Assembly: GCA_964606895.1 (NCBI GenBank)
Contig: CAZSHX010000045.1
Span: forward strand, 1-37,742
DNA length: 37,742 nt
Source of the DNA: CAZSHX01 sp964606895
Lineage (GTDB): Bacteria > Bacteroidota > Ignavibacteria > Kapaibacteriales > UBA2268
Direction: 5' to 3'
Shown: positions 6,933 to 15,087 of the stretch, piece by piece
How positions within the stretch are numbered: position 1 is the first letter of the stretch
Layout of the letters: each line of letters starts with the position of its first letter
The notes under the pieces: model-generated
Database searches by the model: none
Told to the model about the DNA's origin: nothing
Seen by the model: the letters and a program-made list of their open reading frames with translations, nothing else
Program-made: the position numbers and the translations under genes

Positions 6933-8366
6933 CTATTTCAATTTATAAATTATAATATTTCCTTCGCTGTTCGGATAGATTGTCGAACTGATTTTATATT
7001 CCTCGGTATAAAGTGTTCTGTAATATTTCGTACTTATGGCTTCCTTAATCCTGTCAGTCAGGTCGGAATTAACTAATTCATTAATGACAATCAAATCGGC
7101 TTTACCGTTCATAACCGCATCAATAATGCTGCGATTATAAAGTCTGTCGGCTTCCAACCCTTTCGGTGCTTTAATTTCAGCATATTGATTCAGCAATACT
7201 TTCGGAAAGAGATAATACTGAACAATTATTGGGTTTTCGGCAATGATGAAAGAATTTAATCCTGCATTTTCTTTGAGTAAAACTGATGCTTTTTTCATAT
7301 TGGGATAGGAATCTTCGAGCATTCTAACTTTATAAAATGACAAAAACATCACAGCAAAAAGCACAACAATAACCGTCATTTTGGTAGTGCCGTGTCGTTG
7401 GAGATAGTCCTTCAGAACAATTCCTGTCAGAGGTGAAAGGAATAATACGGCAAATGTTATGTTTCTTCCGATTGTAGAGTAATCCCCAATTATTAGCTGT
7501 GCAACAATCATTAACACTGCAAGTCCAAAAAATGTATAATATTTTTTATTCGTAATTGGATACCTGTATCTATCAGAAAACATTGCCGTTAGAAAGATCA
7601 ATGGGATAATTATGTATTGCAATAATGAAGTAACTTGTCTGATAAATGGAACCATCGGTTTAGGGTCGGTAAATATTCCATAAAATTTTGTAAATGCCGA
7701 TGGGAATGCTATAATACAACCAATGATTAAAACTGTAAAAATAATCAATGGCGTATAAAAACTTTTTCTTCTACTTGAAATCAAAACCCCGAGAACAAAG
7801 AACAGTACAAACACAAACAAGAGGTAATTAGTCGAAACCGCAAGGAATAGAAAGACAGAAAGAAGTATATCGTCTTTATAATTTGATTGAGTGAACTCAA
7901 GTCTTCTTTGTGCAAAATTAAGAAATACGACAAAAAAGGTTAAGCTTATGATCTCAAAAGAAGCAGTTTTGCCGATAAATAAAAACGATGAAGCAGAAAC
8001 AAAAACTATTGTCGAAAAGAAAGCAGAAGTTACGTCCTTGAGTAAATGATGAGCAAACTTATAAAAAAACAGGGCAGTTATTAATGAAAACAATACCGCA
8101 ATAATCCTTGCACCTGTTATCCCAAGCAATGCATCGCCGATGCCAAGTATCATTGGAGCCAAAGGTGAAGCAGGGATTAGGGAGTGTTTCGAAAATCCCA
8201 TTCCGGTAAAAATCAATTTACCTGAAAGCAGAGTTTGTGCTTCAATTACAGAAACGGAATTGTAGCAGACAGATGCTAAAGAATATAATGCAATTGCAAT
8301 CAATGCCAAAACCCAGGGGTTTTCTTTAACTAATATTTTCAAATCACTAAAAGTCGTGTTTCTCAT
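6933..8366 (-). CDS. GT-C family membrane glycosyltransferase (ArnT-like)
   Basis: A 477-residue polytopic protein. The first periplasmic loop carries SVIEAQTLLSGKLIFTG followed by a Pro-rich ASPLAPMI. This matches the layout of ArnT/PMT_2 enzymes (acidic motif, then a xPPL-type motif), but the usual Asp-Glu is reduced to Ile-Glu (E42). About ten membrane helices are followed by a short soluble tail (about 370-477). It overlaps the upstream SMR-like gene by four bases (ATGA), so it is translated together with it. The two preceding 4-TM proteins resemble the ArnE/ArnF flippase pair. The inferred role is transfer of a lipid-linked sugar to an envelope acceptor; donor and acceptor are unknown. 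Confidence 0.78.
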   Translation of the reverse strand: MRNTTFSDLKILVKENPWVLALIAIALYSLASVCYNSVSVIEAQTLLSGKLIFTGMGFSKHSLIPASPLAPMILGIGDALLGITGARIIAVLFSLITALFFYKFAHHLLKDVTSAFFSTIVFVSASSFLFIGKTASFEIISLTFFVVFLNFAQRRLEFTQSNYKDDILLSVFLFLAVSTNYLLFVFVLFFVLGVLISSRRKSFYTPLIIFTVLIIGCIIAFPSAFTKFYGIFTDPKPMVPFIRQVTSLLQYIIIPLIFLTAMFSDRYRYPITNKKYYTFFGLAVLMIVAQLIIGDYSTIGRNITFAVLFLSPLTGIVLKDYLQRHGTTKMTVIVVLFAVMFLSFYKVRMLEDSYPNMKKASVLLKENAGLNSFIIAENPIIVQYYLFPKVLLNQYAEIKAPKGLEADRLYNRSIIDAVMNGKADLIVINELVNSDLTDRIKEAISTKYYRTLYTEEYKISSTIYPNSEGNIIIYKLK

Positions 8367-8749
8367 TTTTTTACCTTATTTTTTTTACTTGTTAGAAAAT
8401 AGATTCCTGTTAAAACGATAATCAAGCCTGTCCACCTTGCTATTGAAATGCTTTCTTTAAGCCAAAGCCACGAAAAAAGAAAAATCAGAACAATCCCGAT
8501 GCTTTGAATCGGGTAAGCGTAGCTCAGAGGCAGCCCTTTCAGAGCATAAAGCCATATAAACATTGCGATTGCATAGCAAAGTAAACCTAAAATCACATAA
8601 AGATTCAAAAAATTACTTGAAATCAAATTCAAATCTAATGGCGATGTACCCGAAAATTGAGATAATCCCCATTTCATGGAAAGCTGTCCGAAGACGGCAA
8701 TAACAATTGAAATCACTGCAACAATTTCATATTTAATTATTGATTTCAT
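8363..8749 (-). CDS. SMR/EamA-type small membrane transporter (ArnF-like)
   Basis: A 128-residue protein with four hydrophobic segments, typical of small multidrug-resistance or ArnE/ArnF-type half-size DMT proteins. Family features include GQLSMKWGLSQF in helix 1, ALKGLPLSYAYPIQSIGIV in helix 3 and the ending WTGLIIVLTGIYFL. Such proteins work as homo- or heterodimers. It lies 1 bp after another SMR-like gene and overlaps the GT-C gene, so the three are almost certainly one transcription and translation unit. By analogy with ArnE/ArnF the pair may flip a polyprenyl-phosphate sugar used by the GT-C enzyme. Drug export is the alternative but fits the context less well. Confidence 0.8.
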   Translation of the reverse strand: MKSIIKYEIVAVISIVIAVFGQLSMKWGLSQFSGTSPLDLNLISSNFLNLYVILGLLCYAIAMFIWLYALKGLPLSYAYPIQSIGIVLIFLFSWLWLKESISIARWTGLIIVLTGIYFLTSKKNKVKK

Positions 8750-8750
8750 T

Positions 8751-9101
8751 TTATGAATTATAAATTATAATAATTCCCAAGGAGATTAGAGCAATCCCAA
8801 ACCACCTTCTAAGAGGAATATCTTCGTTGAAAATAATTTTTGAACTAATCATGACGATCACATAACTCAAACTCATCAAAGGATTTGCTATGCTTAGCTC
8901 TATTCCCGATAAAGCAAAAATCCAGAAAACCGTTGACAAAATCTGAGCAATGACTGACAAAAGAAAGTTATAAGTTAAAACCGAATACAGACGATGATCC
9001 TTAGGCAAATTAACAAATGGTTCAGACTGTGTTGCTTTTTTTTGCAGGACTTGTCCGACAGAGATAAGAACTATTGATAATATCAGAAAAAATATATGCA
9101 T
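8751..9101 (-). CDS. SMR/EamA-type small membrane transporter (ArnE-like)
   Basis: A 116-residue, four-helix protein, the first of the adjacent pair. Helix 1 carries VGQVLQKKAT, similar to the GQLxxKxG pattern of SMR/ArnE proteins. Helix 3 has SGIELSIANPLMSLSYVIV, where the conserved Pro-rich kink occurs, and the protein ends in WFGIALISLGIIII. It differs clearly from its partner, as expected for a heterodimer with opposite membrane topologies. The gaps of 4 bp to sixA and 1 bp to the partner place it in the LCP-sixA-SMR-SMR-GT-C operon. Confidence 0.8.
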   Translation of the reverse strand: MHIFFLILSIVLISVGQVLQKKATQSEPFVNLPKDHRLYSVLTYNFLLSVIAQILSTVFWIFALSGIELSIANPLMSLSYVIVMISSKIIFNEDIPLRRWFGIALISLGIIIIYNS

Positions 9102-9105
9102 CAGA

Positions 9106-9600
9106 CTAAATTTTGTATTTCTTAGGATAATCGAAAAACAGCATTTTTCCGTTGTCTTCGCTTATTTCAGCCCAGCTGTCTGTATTGAATTCAATGCAGA
9201 CATTTCCACATGTTGGGATATTATCTATGAAATTACCCGTCAGCTGATTAGCAAGATAGGTTATATCAGGATTATGCCCGAAGAGAAAAACACAACCAAG
9301 TTTATTATCGAAATTTTTTATTAATTTAATTATTTCTTTGTAGCTACCATTATAGATTATTGACTCTTTGACAATTAAATCCTCATCTAAACCGAAAGTT
9401 GTTGCATAAGTTCCTGCTGTTGTTAAAGCTCGATTTGCAGGACTTGAAACCATTAAGTCAGGGATTAATCCTGTTTTTTGAATATGAACAGCCATAAATG
9501 GGGCATCTTCTTTTCCCCTTCTGTTCAGCGGTCGTTCGAAATCTGAAACTCCGTCATCCCATGATGATTTTGCATGTCTTACGAGAAGTAAAGTTTTCAT
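9106..9600 (-). CDS. sixA: SixA-type phosphohistidine phosphatase
   Basis: A 164-residue histidine phosphatase superfamily protein. The catalytic RHAKS motif is at residues 8-12 (His9), followed by FERPLNRRGK, which is characteristic of SixA, and the second catalytic histidine in FLFGHNPDITYL (His109). SixA of E. coli removes phosphate from phosphohistidine on signalling or PTS proteins. The protein is cytoplasmic, with no signal peptide. Its position inside an envelope-glycan operon, 11 bp from the LCP gene and 4 bp from an SMR gene, is unexpected. It could act on a different phosphate ester here, but the sequence favours SixA. Confidence 0.9.
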   Translation of the reverse strand: MKTLLLVRHAKSSWDDGVSDFERPLNRRGKEDAPFMAVHIQKTGLIPDLMVSSPANRALTTAGTYATTFGLDEDLIVKESIIYNGSYKEIIKLIKNFDNKLGCVFLFGHNPDITYLANQLTGNFIDNIPTCGNVCIEFNTDSWAEISEDNGKMLFFDYPKKYKI

Positions 9601-9611
9601 CCAATTGCCTT

Positions 9612-10919
9612 TTAGCTTTCTTTCTTATGAAATAATGATTTTTCTGCATCTATAATTTCCTGAACCCGTGTTGCTTTATCGAATTGCTTCTTTTTAATAT
9701 ATGCAGATTTAAGCAAAATACAAAACTGCTCACGAATTGAATCTCTTTCTTTCTTGTTCTCCACCTGCAACCAAGCGTGCTGGTCAAAATAAGTTGAAAG
9801 GTTTTTGATTACATTGTTAGGTCGTTTTGCCGTATCCTGAGATGAACTTCTTAGCAAACTCCAAAGAATTTTTGAAACATTGGTAACGGCTTTGATTGTA
9901 TCCATTCCACGTTCGGCATTAAATCTTTCAATTTTCTGCCTTAAGCTTTTAATTGTGGATTCACTTGTAAAATCATATACTTTGAATTGATTTCCCATTG
10001 GAGGTCTGACTCTGTTGGAAATATCATCGGGTGATTTTGGGAATCCATGTGCTTTGAGTTTTGCAATAATATCTTTTAGGATTGCTGTGTTGAGGTTAGT
10101 TTCTACTAATGCCAATCCGCCGCGAATCATGATTTCGCCCAAAACTCCATCGAATTTACTGAATTGCTTCAGAAACATCTGGCGAATAAACTGCCCTTGA
10201 TTATAGCATCTTTGAAAATCGTCTCCGCCGAGTCCGGTTCGGGAACGAAGAACCTGTAAAGTTGATTTTGAATCTTTGAAACCAAGAAATTCTATTAATC
10301 CCATAACCTGCGAAAAACTTGCTTCGGCATAATAATGTATTTTATCAAGTCCTGCAATCGTTGCAAGTTCTTTGTGGTAAGCTTCCCTGCCCTTTGCTGA
10401 ACGAACAATAGTAAGTTTGTTCTGACCTGATGTATCAGGCATTCCTGCATCAGCAGGAGTATCTCTGGGTATTGATGTAATTTCAATCAAGCCGCTGTCA
10501 ATAAGTATAGACATAACGTGATTTGCATCAGCATGATTTGAACGCGTACCGATTCTGTTGTCAAGACCGGTAATTGCGATATTAATTCTTCTGCCTGTAA
10601 AAACTCTTTTTATGCTTTTGCCGGCTTTGTTGTCGATTCCGTAAGGTACATTCAGATTAGCAGTATCGCTGACGCGAATAATTGTAAAGTTAGAATCATC
10701 CTTGCTTGTTGATGCTTTCAGCAAATCAGCCTGATATTTTTCGTCAGCTTTTGCTTTTTTCAAAGAATCTTCAGTAGTAAACTGATTGTTTAAAGGTTCA
10801 ACAGCCTTTTCATTGAAGAACATTGTGTAAACAATGACTGCAAGAACTATAAAAGATACAAAATATATAAAAAAAAGCAAACCTCTTGCTTTCTTATCCT
10901 TCTCTTCCTTTTTGCTCAT
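9612..10919 (-). CDS. LytR-CpsA-Psr (LCP) family protein
   Basis: A 435-residue protein with a short Lys-rich cytoplasmic start, one membrane helix (about 14-34) and an outside domain. The LCP signature is visible from about 112: INIAITGLDNRIGTRSNHAD with D120, R122, R126 and D131, then ITSIPRDTP (148-155). In Gram-positive bacteria LCP enzymes ligate undecaprenyl-linked glycopolymers to peptidoglycan or protein, and these Arg/Asp residues bind the pyrophosphate. About 200 residues after the core (230-435) have no family I recognise. It is first in a five-gene operon with sixA, two SMR proteins and a GT-C enzyme, and divergent from mraY 218 bp away. An LCP gene in this Gram-negative lineage suggests a glycopolymer-attachment step; the substrate is unknown. 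Confidence 0.82.
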   Translation of the reverse strand: MSKKEEKDKKARGLLFFIYFVSFIVLAVIVYTMFFNEKAVEPLNNQFTTEDSLKKAKADEKYQADLLKASTSKDDSNFTIIRVSDTANLNVPYGIDNKAGKSIKRVFTGRRINIAITGLDNRIGTRSNHADANHVMSILIDSGLIEITSIPRDTPADAGMPDTSGQNKLTIVRSAKGREAYHKELATIAGLDKIHYYAEASFSQVMGLIEFLGFKDSKSTLQVLRSRTGLGGDDFQRCYNQGQFIRQMFLKQFSKFDGVLGEIMIRGGLALVETNLNTAILKDIIAKLKAHGFPKSPDDISNRVRPPMGNQFKVYDFTSESTIKSLRQKIERFNAERGMDTIKAVTNVSKILWSLLRSSSQDTAKRPNNVIKNLSTYFDQHAWLQVENKKERDSIREQFCILLKSAYIKKKQFDKATRVQEIIDAEKSLFHKKES

Positions 10920-11137
10920 AACTATATACTAAATTTCAACAATAATAAAAACAACAAAATTAAGAAAAAAATCTTTGATTTTGATTAGTTCTTGATATAT
11001 CATTCAAAATATTTATAAAATTCATTCTTTTGTTTACTTTTATTTTTGAGAATCTTACCCGAATAAAAATGTTCTTTGTTAGTTTGCTTGCAGGTGATTA
11101 AATTTGCAACTTATATTTAGTTACCAAAAGAAAAAAG

Positions 11138-12268
11138 ATGTTATATTTTCTTGCTGAATGGATTGAATACATGTTTCACCCGCCGGGATTCGGCGTTTTC
11201 CAGTATATAACTTTCCGTGCGGCGGCGGCGGCTATAACTGCTTTGCTGATAGCCTTCATCGCCGGACCCAGAATTATAGCCATTCTAAAACGCAACCAGA
11301 TTGGGGAACAAGCTAAGCATGAACTTGCTGAAGTAGGCCACCATGCCGGCAAAGCAGGAACTCCCACGATGGGCGGCTTAATTGTTCTATTGGCACTTTT
11401 ATTGCCGACGTTGCTTTGGGCAAACATGAAAAATGCCTATGTTATCATGATATTGCTTGTAACCGCTTTCCTTGGCGGAGTAGGTTTTTTGGATGATTAT
11501 CTTAAAGTTATAAAAAAGCTCAAAAAAGGATTAATCGGAAGGTATAAACTTGTAGGGCAAATTACCATCGGGCTTATTCTCGGCTCAGTAATTTATTTTT
11601 ACCCGGGTCTTTTTTCTGATTCTTTCCACTATTTCAACACATTGACTACTGTTCCCTTTGCTAAAAATTTCAACTTCGACTTTGGTCTTCTGTATATTCC
11701 TATAACAGTTTTTATTCTGACGGCTACTTCAAATGCAGTCAACCTGACAGACGGACTGGACGGACTTGCCATTGGGACAGTTGGTGTTGTTGCTTTGACG
11801 CTTGCTCTTATAACATACTTTACCGGCAATGCTTTTTATGCAAAATATTTAGGAATTATACATCTTCAAGGCTCAGGAGAACTTACTATATTTTGTGCGG
11901 CTCTTGTTGGAGCGGCTTTGGGTTTTTCTTGGTATAACTCATATCCTGCCCAGATATTTATGGGTGATACCGGCTCGCTTGCACTGGGAGGTGCAATTGG
12001 TGGTTTGTGCATTTTAATAAAAAAAGAATTTTTATTGCCTATCCTCGGCGGAGTATTTTTTGCCGAAACACTATCAGTCATCATACAGGTTTCTTACTTC
12101 AAATACACAAAAAAGAAATATGGAGAAGGCAGGCGGATATTCCGAATCGCACCATTGCATCACCATTTCGAGAAATCTGGACTTCATGAATCAAAGATTG
12201 TTGTTCGCTTTTACATTATTGCAGTTATGCTTGCAATTATAGCTATGGCTACGTTTAAAATCAGATAG
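11138..12268 (+). CDS. mraY: Phospho-N-acetylmuramoyl-pentapeptide-transferase MraY
   Basis: This 376-residue polytopic enzyme makes lipid I by transferring phospho-MurNAc-pentapeptide from UDP to undecaprenyl phosphate at the inner face of the membrane. Diagnostic motifs are GTPTMGG (74-80), FLDDYLK with D119/D120, NAVNLTDGLDGLAIG (199-213), MGDTGSLALGG (275-285) and the MraY-specific PLHHHFE (339-345), which separates it from WecA-type enzymes. The length is normal. It stands alone: no mur, fts or other division-cell-wall genes flank it, and its neighbours are an LCP gene (divergent) and a receiver-domain gene 70 bp downstream. Confidence 0.97.
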   Translation: MLYFLAEWIEYMFHPPGFGVFQYITFRAAAAAITALLIAFIAGPRIIAILKRNQIGEQAKHELAEVGHHAGKAGTPTMGGLIVLLALLLPTLLWANMKNAYVIMILLVTAFLGGVGFLDDYLKVIKKLKKGLIGRYKLVGQITIGLILGSVIYFYPGLFSDSFHYFNTLTTVPFAKNFNFDFGLLYIPITVFILTATSNAVNLTDGLDGLAIGTVGVVALTLALITYFTGNAFYAKYLGIIHLQGSGELTIFCAALVGAALGFSWYNSYPAQIFMGDTGSLALGGAIGGLCILIKKEFLLPILGGVFFAETLSVIIQVSYFKYTKKKYGEGRRIFRIAPLHHHFEKSGLHESKIVVRFYIIAVMLAIIAMATFKIR

Positions 12269-12338
12269 TTATAACAGTGGAATGTGGCACATTTTTCGCT
12301 AGATAAACAATTGATACGTTCATTTAGGAAAAAGCAGT

Positions 12339-12794
12339 ATGGAAGAAGCTTATAACATTGATAATTTACATATATTGGTTATTGATGATGACCAGTGGGT
12401 TCGCAGGATATTGACTCGTCATCTCAATCTTTGGGGTTTCAAGGTCATTTCTGCTCTTGATCCTTATACTGCTGTCAAAGAATCATTGAAAATTGAGTAT
12501 TCTGTGATTTTACTTGACTTCTATCTGCCTGATATTAACGGAGATATTCTTCTCAAACTTTTCCGAAAACTTGATAATACTTTCGAAACGCCAATTATCA
12601 TTATGTCTGCCAATATGGATAAGAATATCCTTGCCAGTACTTACCGCAATGGTGCGAATGGTTTTATTTCCAAACCGATTACCCTACATACTTTATCCAA
12701 AAAAATTCAGGAGTTCATGCCTATTAAGATATTCAGGGAATTAACTGAAAAATACAAGGATTTGAGAGATGCACTTATAGAGCCAGACAATTGA
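12339..12794 (+). CDS. Single-domain response regulator (receiver)
   Basis: A 151-residue protein consisting of one receiver domain with a short charged tail. The acidic pocket is VIDDDQ (D16-D18), the phosphoacceptor is D60 in LLDFYLPDING, a Ser (S90) sits at the usual Thr/Ser switch position, and K112 lies in NGFISKPIT. There is no DNA-binding or enzymatic output domain, so it probably works through protein contact or as a phosphorelay intermediate. No cognate kinase is adjacent; the nearest kinase in the window is at 24499. It follows mraY by 70 bp and converges on the FeS reductase gene. Confidence 0.92.
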   Translation: MEEAYNIDNLHILVIDDDQWVRRILTRHLNLWGFKVISALDPYTAVKESLKIEYSVILLDFYLPDINGDILLKLFRKLDNTFETPIIIMSANMDKNILASTYRNGANGFISKPITLHTLSKKIQEFMPIKIFRELTEKYKDLRDALIEPDN

Positions 12795-12821
12795 TATATT
12801 GATGTTAATTTTTTGATAATC

Positions 12822-14852
12822 TTACTCCTGAACATTCTCCAGAATGATTTCGGCTATGTCCTTAACTGCGATTTCGTCCACTTTGTCCTTGGCTTTTACT
12901 CCGTCGGTGAGCATTGTCATGCAGAAAGGACAGTTTGAAACAAGGGTACTGCTTCCAGTGGCAAGAAGTTCTTCGGTACGCTCGATGTTCACACGCTTTC
13001 CTTCGGTTTCTTCCATGAACATCTGGGCTCCGCCTGCTCCACAGCAAAAACCTTTATCCGCAGTTCTTTTGGGTTCTTTGACGAGTCCTATTTGGTTGAG
13101 AATTTTTCTCGGCTCGTCGTAAATATTATTATATCTTCCAAGATAGCATGAATCGTGGTAAGCAAAGTTCAATGCATCTTTTTTCAGTCTGATTTTCCCT
13201 GATTCAATCAATTGCATTAAAAATTGAGTGTGGTGAATCACTTCATAGTTTCCGCCAAAATCAGGATATTCATTTTTCATTGTATTGAAGCAATGCGGAC
13301 AGATTGTCACAATTTTTTTAACGTTATACCTGTTTAATGTTTCGATGTTCCCTTTAACCAGCATATCGGCAAGGTACTCATTTCCTGCACGTCGTGCAAT
13401 ATCGCCGTTGCATTGTTCTTCTGTTCCGAGAATCGAGAAATTAACTCCTGCAATCTGCATCAGCTTTGCAAAAGCAACTGAAATTTTCTTTGCTCTGTCG
13501 TCGAAACTTCCTGCACATCCAACCCAGAAAAGGACATCGAAATCCGGGTTATCGGAAGCGGTTTTCACTCCTGTTCCCTCTGCCCAATCGGCTCTTTCGG
13601 ATGGAGAAAACGCCCAAGGGGTAGAATTTGTTTCAAGATTGCTGAACGCATTTTGTAAAAGTGCAGGGAAGTTTGCATCCATCATGACAAGCGAGCGGCG
13701 CATATTAATAATAGCAGGAACATGCTCGATTGTTACGGGACATTCCTTCATGCAGGCTCCGCAAGTGGTGCATTGCCACAGAGCTTCAACATTCTGATAT
13801 TCACCGATGAATTTCTTGTCAAAAAGGCTTTGGTCAGTTTCTGAAAGTGCTATCGGTTCGTATTCCTTGCCTTGATTAGCGGCAAGGTTTTTGGCTGTTA
13901 TTTCGGTGATAAGTAATGGTGCTTTGTCCTGAGTTCTGGAACGTATGCTAATAATTATGTGGCGTGGGCTGAGTATTTTGCCCGTAGTATTTGCAGGGCA
14001 AACGCTGTCGCACCTTCCGCAATGAGTACATGAATAACCATCGAATAAGGTTTTCCAGCCAAAATCTTCAACATCAACAACGCCGAATTTTTCTATACCT
14101 TCTTTTTCGAAATCAATTTTCTCTACCTTGTTCGGAAAACTTAAGGGCGAGAAAAATACATTCAGAACGGCTGTGTAAACATGGAAATGTTTCGAAAAGG
14201 GGAGATAATTCATAAATGCGAATATCGCAAGAATATGCACCCACCAGGAAATATTATGAACTATAGTTGCTGTTTCAATACTGAAAAGACTTCCTAAAGC
14301 GGCAGACAAAGGCTGACCTGCAAAAATGGAAAGAGGAGAAAGAACGGATAATGCCGCATTTTCAAATAACAGCGACGTTACAATAATGAAAATTGACGAA
14401 AGTACGATGATTGCATCTTTTTTCTCTTCGGCATCGCCCTGAAGTCGTTTAACTTTTAAAATGAACCTTCTGGTTAATGCCCAAAAAATAGCAAGGATTA
14501 CAATGCCGCAAAAAATATCGGTAGTAAATGTTATCACTACATAAACAGGACCAAGAAACGACCAGCTGAAATCACTGTAAAATCCCTGGAATACTGCTTC
14601 GGATGCAGAAAGCATAAAGACATTGAACCCCCAGAAGATGGCAATATGAATGAATCCTGCAGTCTTATCCCTTAAGATGATTGTCTGGAAAAAGGCAACT
14701 TTCAGGGTGTGCTTGATTCTTTCAATCGGCTTATCCCAGCGTACTTCGGGCTGAGCAATTTTAAGATAAGAATACAGCTTTTTAAGATTTTTAAAAAGTA
14801 AGCCAAAAGCGGCAACAACAATGATACCAAAAATTATAGGTTTAAGATTCAT
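12822..14852 (-). CDS. Membrane-anchored heterodisulfide-reductase-like FeS oxidoreductase
   Basis: A 676-residue fusion. The N-terminal third (about 5-235) has six or so membrane helices like the haem b subunit of nitrate reductase gamma/HdrE. Then come two 4Fe-4S motifs, C275-x2-C278-x2-C281-x3-C285 and C361-x2-C364-x2-C367-x3-C371, and two CCG domains: C446, C481, C518/C521; then C569, C603-C604, C641/C644. This architecture matches the HdrD/E-like or FadF-type proteins that pass electrons between quinones and soluble donors, for example electron transfer flavoprotein. The electron partner is not encoded nearby. It starts 235 bp from the divergent LA_2272-like gene. The coupling reaction is inference; the domain content is clear. 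Confidence 0.88.
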   Translation of the reverse strand: MNLKPIIFGIIVVAAFGLLFKNLKKLYSYLKIAQPEVRWDKPIERIKHTLKVAFFQTIILRDKTAGFIHIAIFWGFNVFMLSASEAVFQGFYSDFSWSFLGPVYVVITFTTDIFCGIVILAIFWALTRRFILKVKRLQGDAEEKKDAIIVLSSIFIIVTSLLFENAALSVLSPLSIFAGQPLSAALGSLFSIETATIVHNISWWVHILAIFAFMNYLPFSKHFHVYTAVLNVFFSPLSFPNKVEKIDFEKEGIEKFGVVDVEDFGWKTLFDGYSCTHCGRCDSVCPANTTGKILSPRHIIISIRSRTQDKAPLLITEITAKNLAANQGKEYEPIALSETDQSLFDKKFIGEYQNVEALWQCTTCGACMKECPVTIEHVPAIINMRRSLVMMDANFPALLQNAFSNLETNSTPWAFSPSERADWAEGTGVKTASDNPDFDVLFWVGCAGSFDDRAKKISVAFAKLMQIAGVNFSILGTEEQCNGDIARRAGNEYLADMLVKGNIETLNRYNVKKIVTICPHCFNTMKNEYPDFGGNYEVIHHTQFLMQLIESGKIRLKKDALNFAYHDSCYLGRYNNIYDEPRKILNQIGLVKEPKRTADKGFCCGAGGAQMFMEETEGKRVNIERTEELLATGSSTLVSNCPFCMTMLTDGVKAKDKVDEIAVKDIAEIILENVQE

Positions 14853-15009
14853 AATAGTAATTTATTTTTGTGAATAATGATTCAAAGTCTGCAAATTACA
14901 AAAACTCAAAATTAACAAGAAAATTACTTAAAACAATGGATTAATAGATTGTCCTTCTAAAATCGGAATCAATTATTTTTCTTAGTAATCAATTGTTTAT
15001 TGGGTTCAC

Positions 15010-15023
15010 GCAAAATATTTTGC
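15010..15023. promoter_or_regulatory. Perfect palindrome in a divergent promoter region
   Basis: GCAAAATATTTTGC is a 14 bp perfect palindrome about 65 bp before the start at 15088 and about 160 bp before the divergent FeS reductase gene. The size and place would suit a dimeric repressor or activator site. No regulator is encoded beside it, and in AT-rich DNA such a palindrome could occur by chance. Confidence 0.3.
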
Positions 15024-15087
15024 ACATAAAAATTTCTATTGTGTTGATTCGTGTAGCAAAATTGTGTTTAACGAATAAAAAATAAAG

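Noticed and set aside
13285..13797. 170-residue plus-strand ORF opposite the FeS reductase
   Set aside because: Antisense shadow of a gene with clear cysteine motifs; composition Ser/Cys-rich as typical of reverse translation.
15010..15023. Transcription terminator
   Set aside because: Too short and A/T-only in the centre, without a loop or T-run; listed as a possible operator instead.
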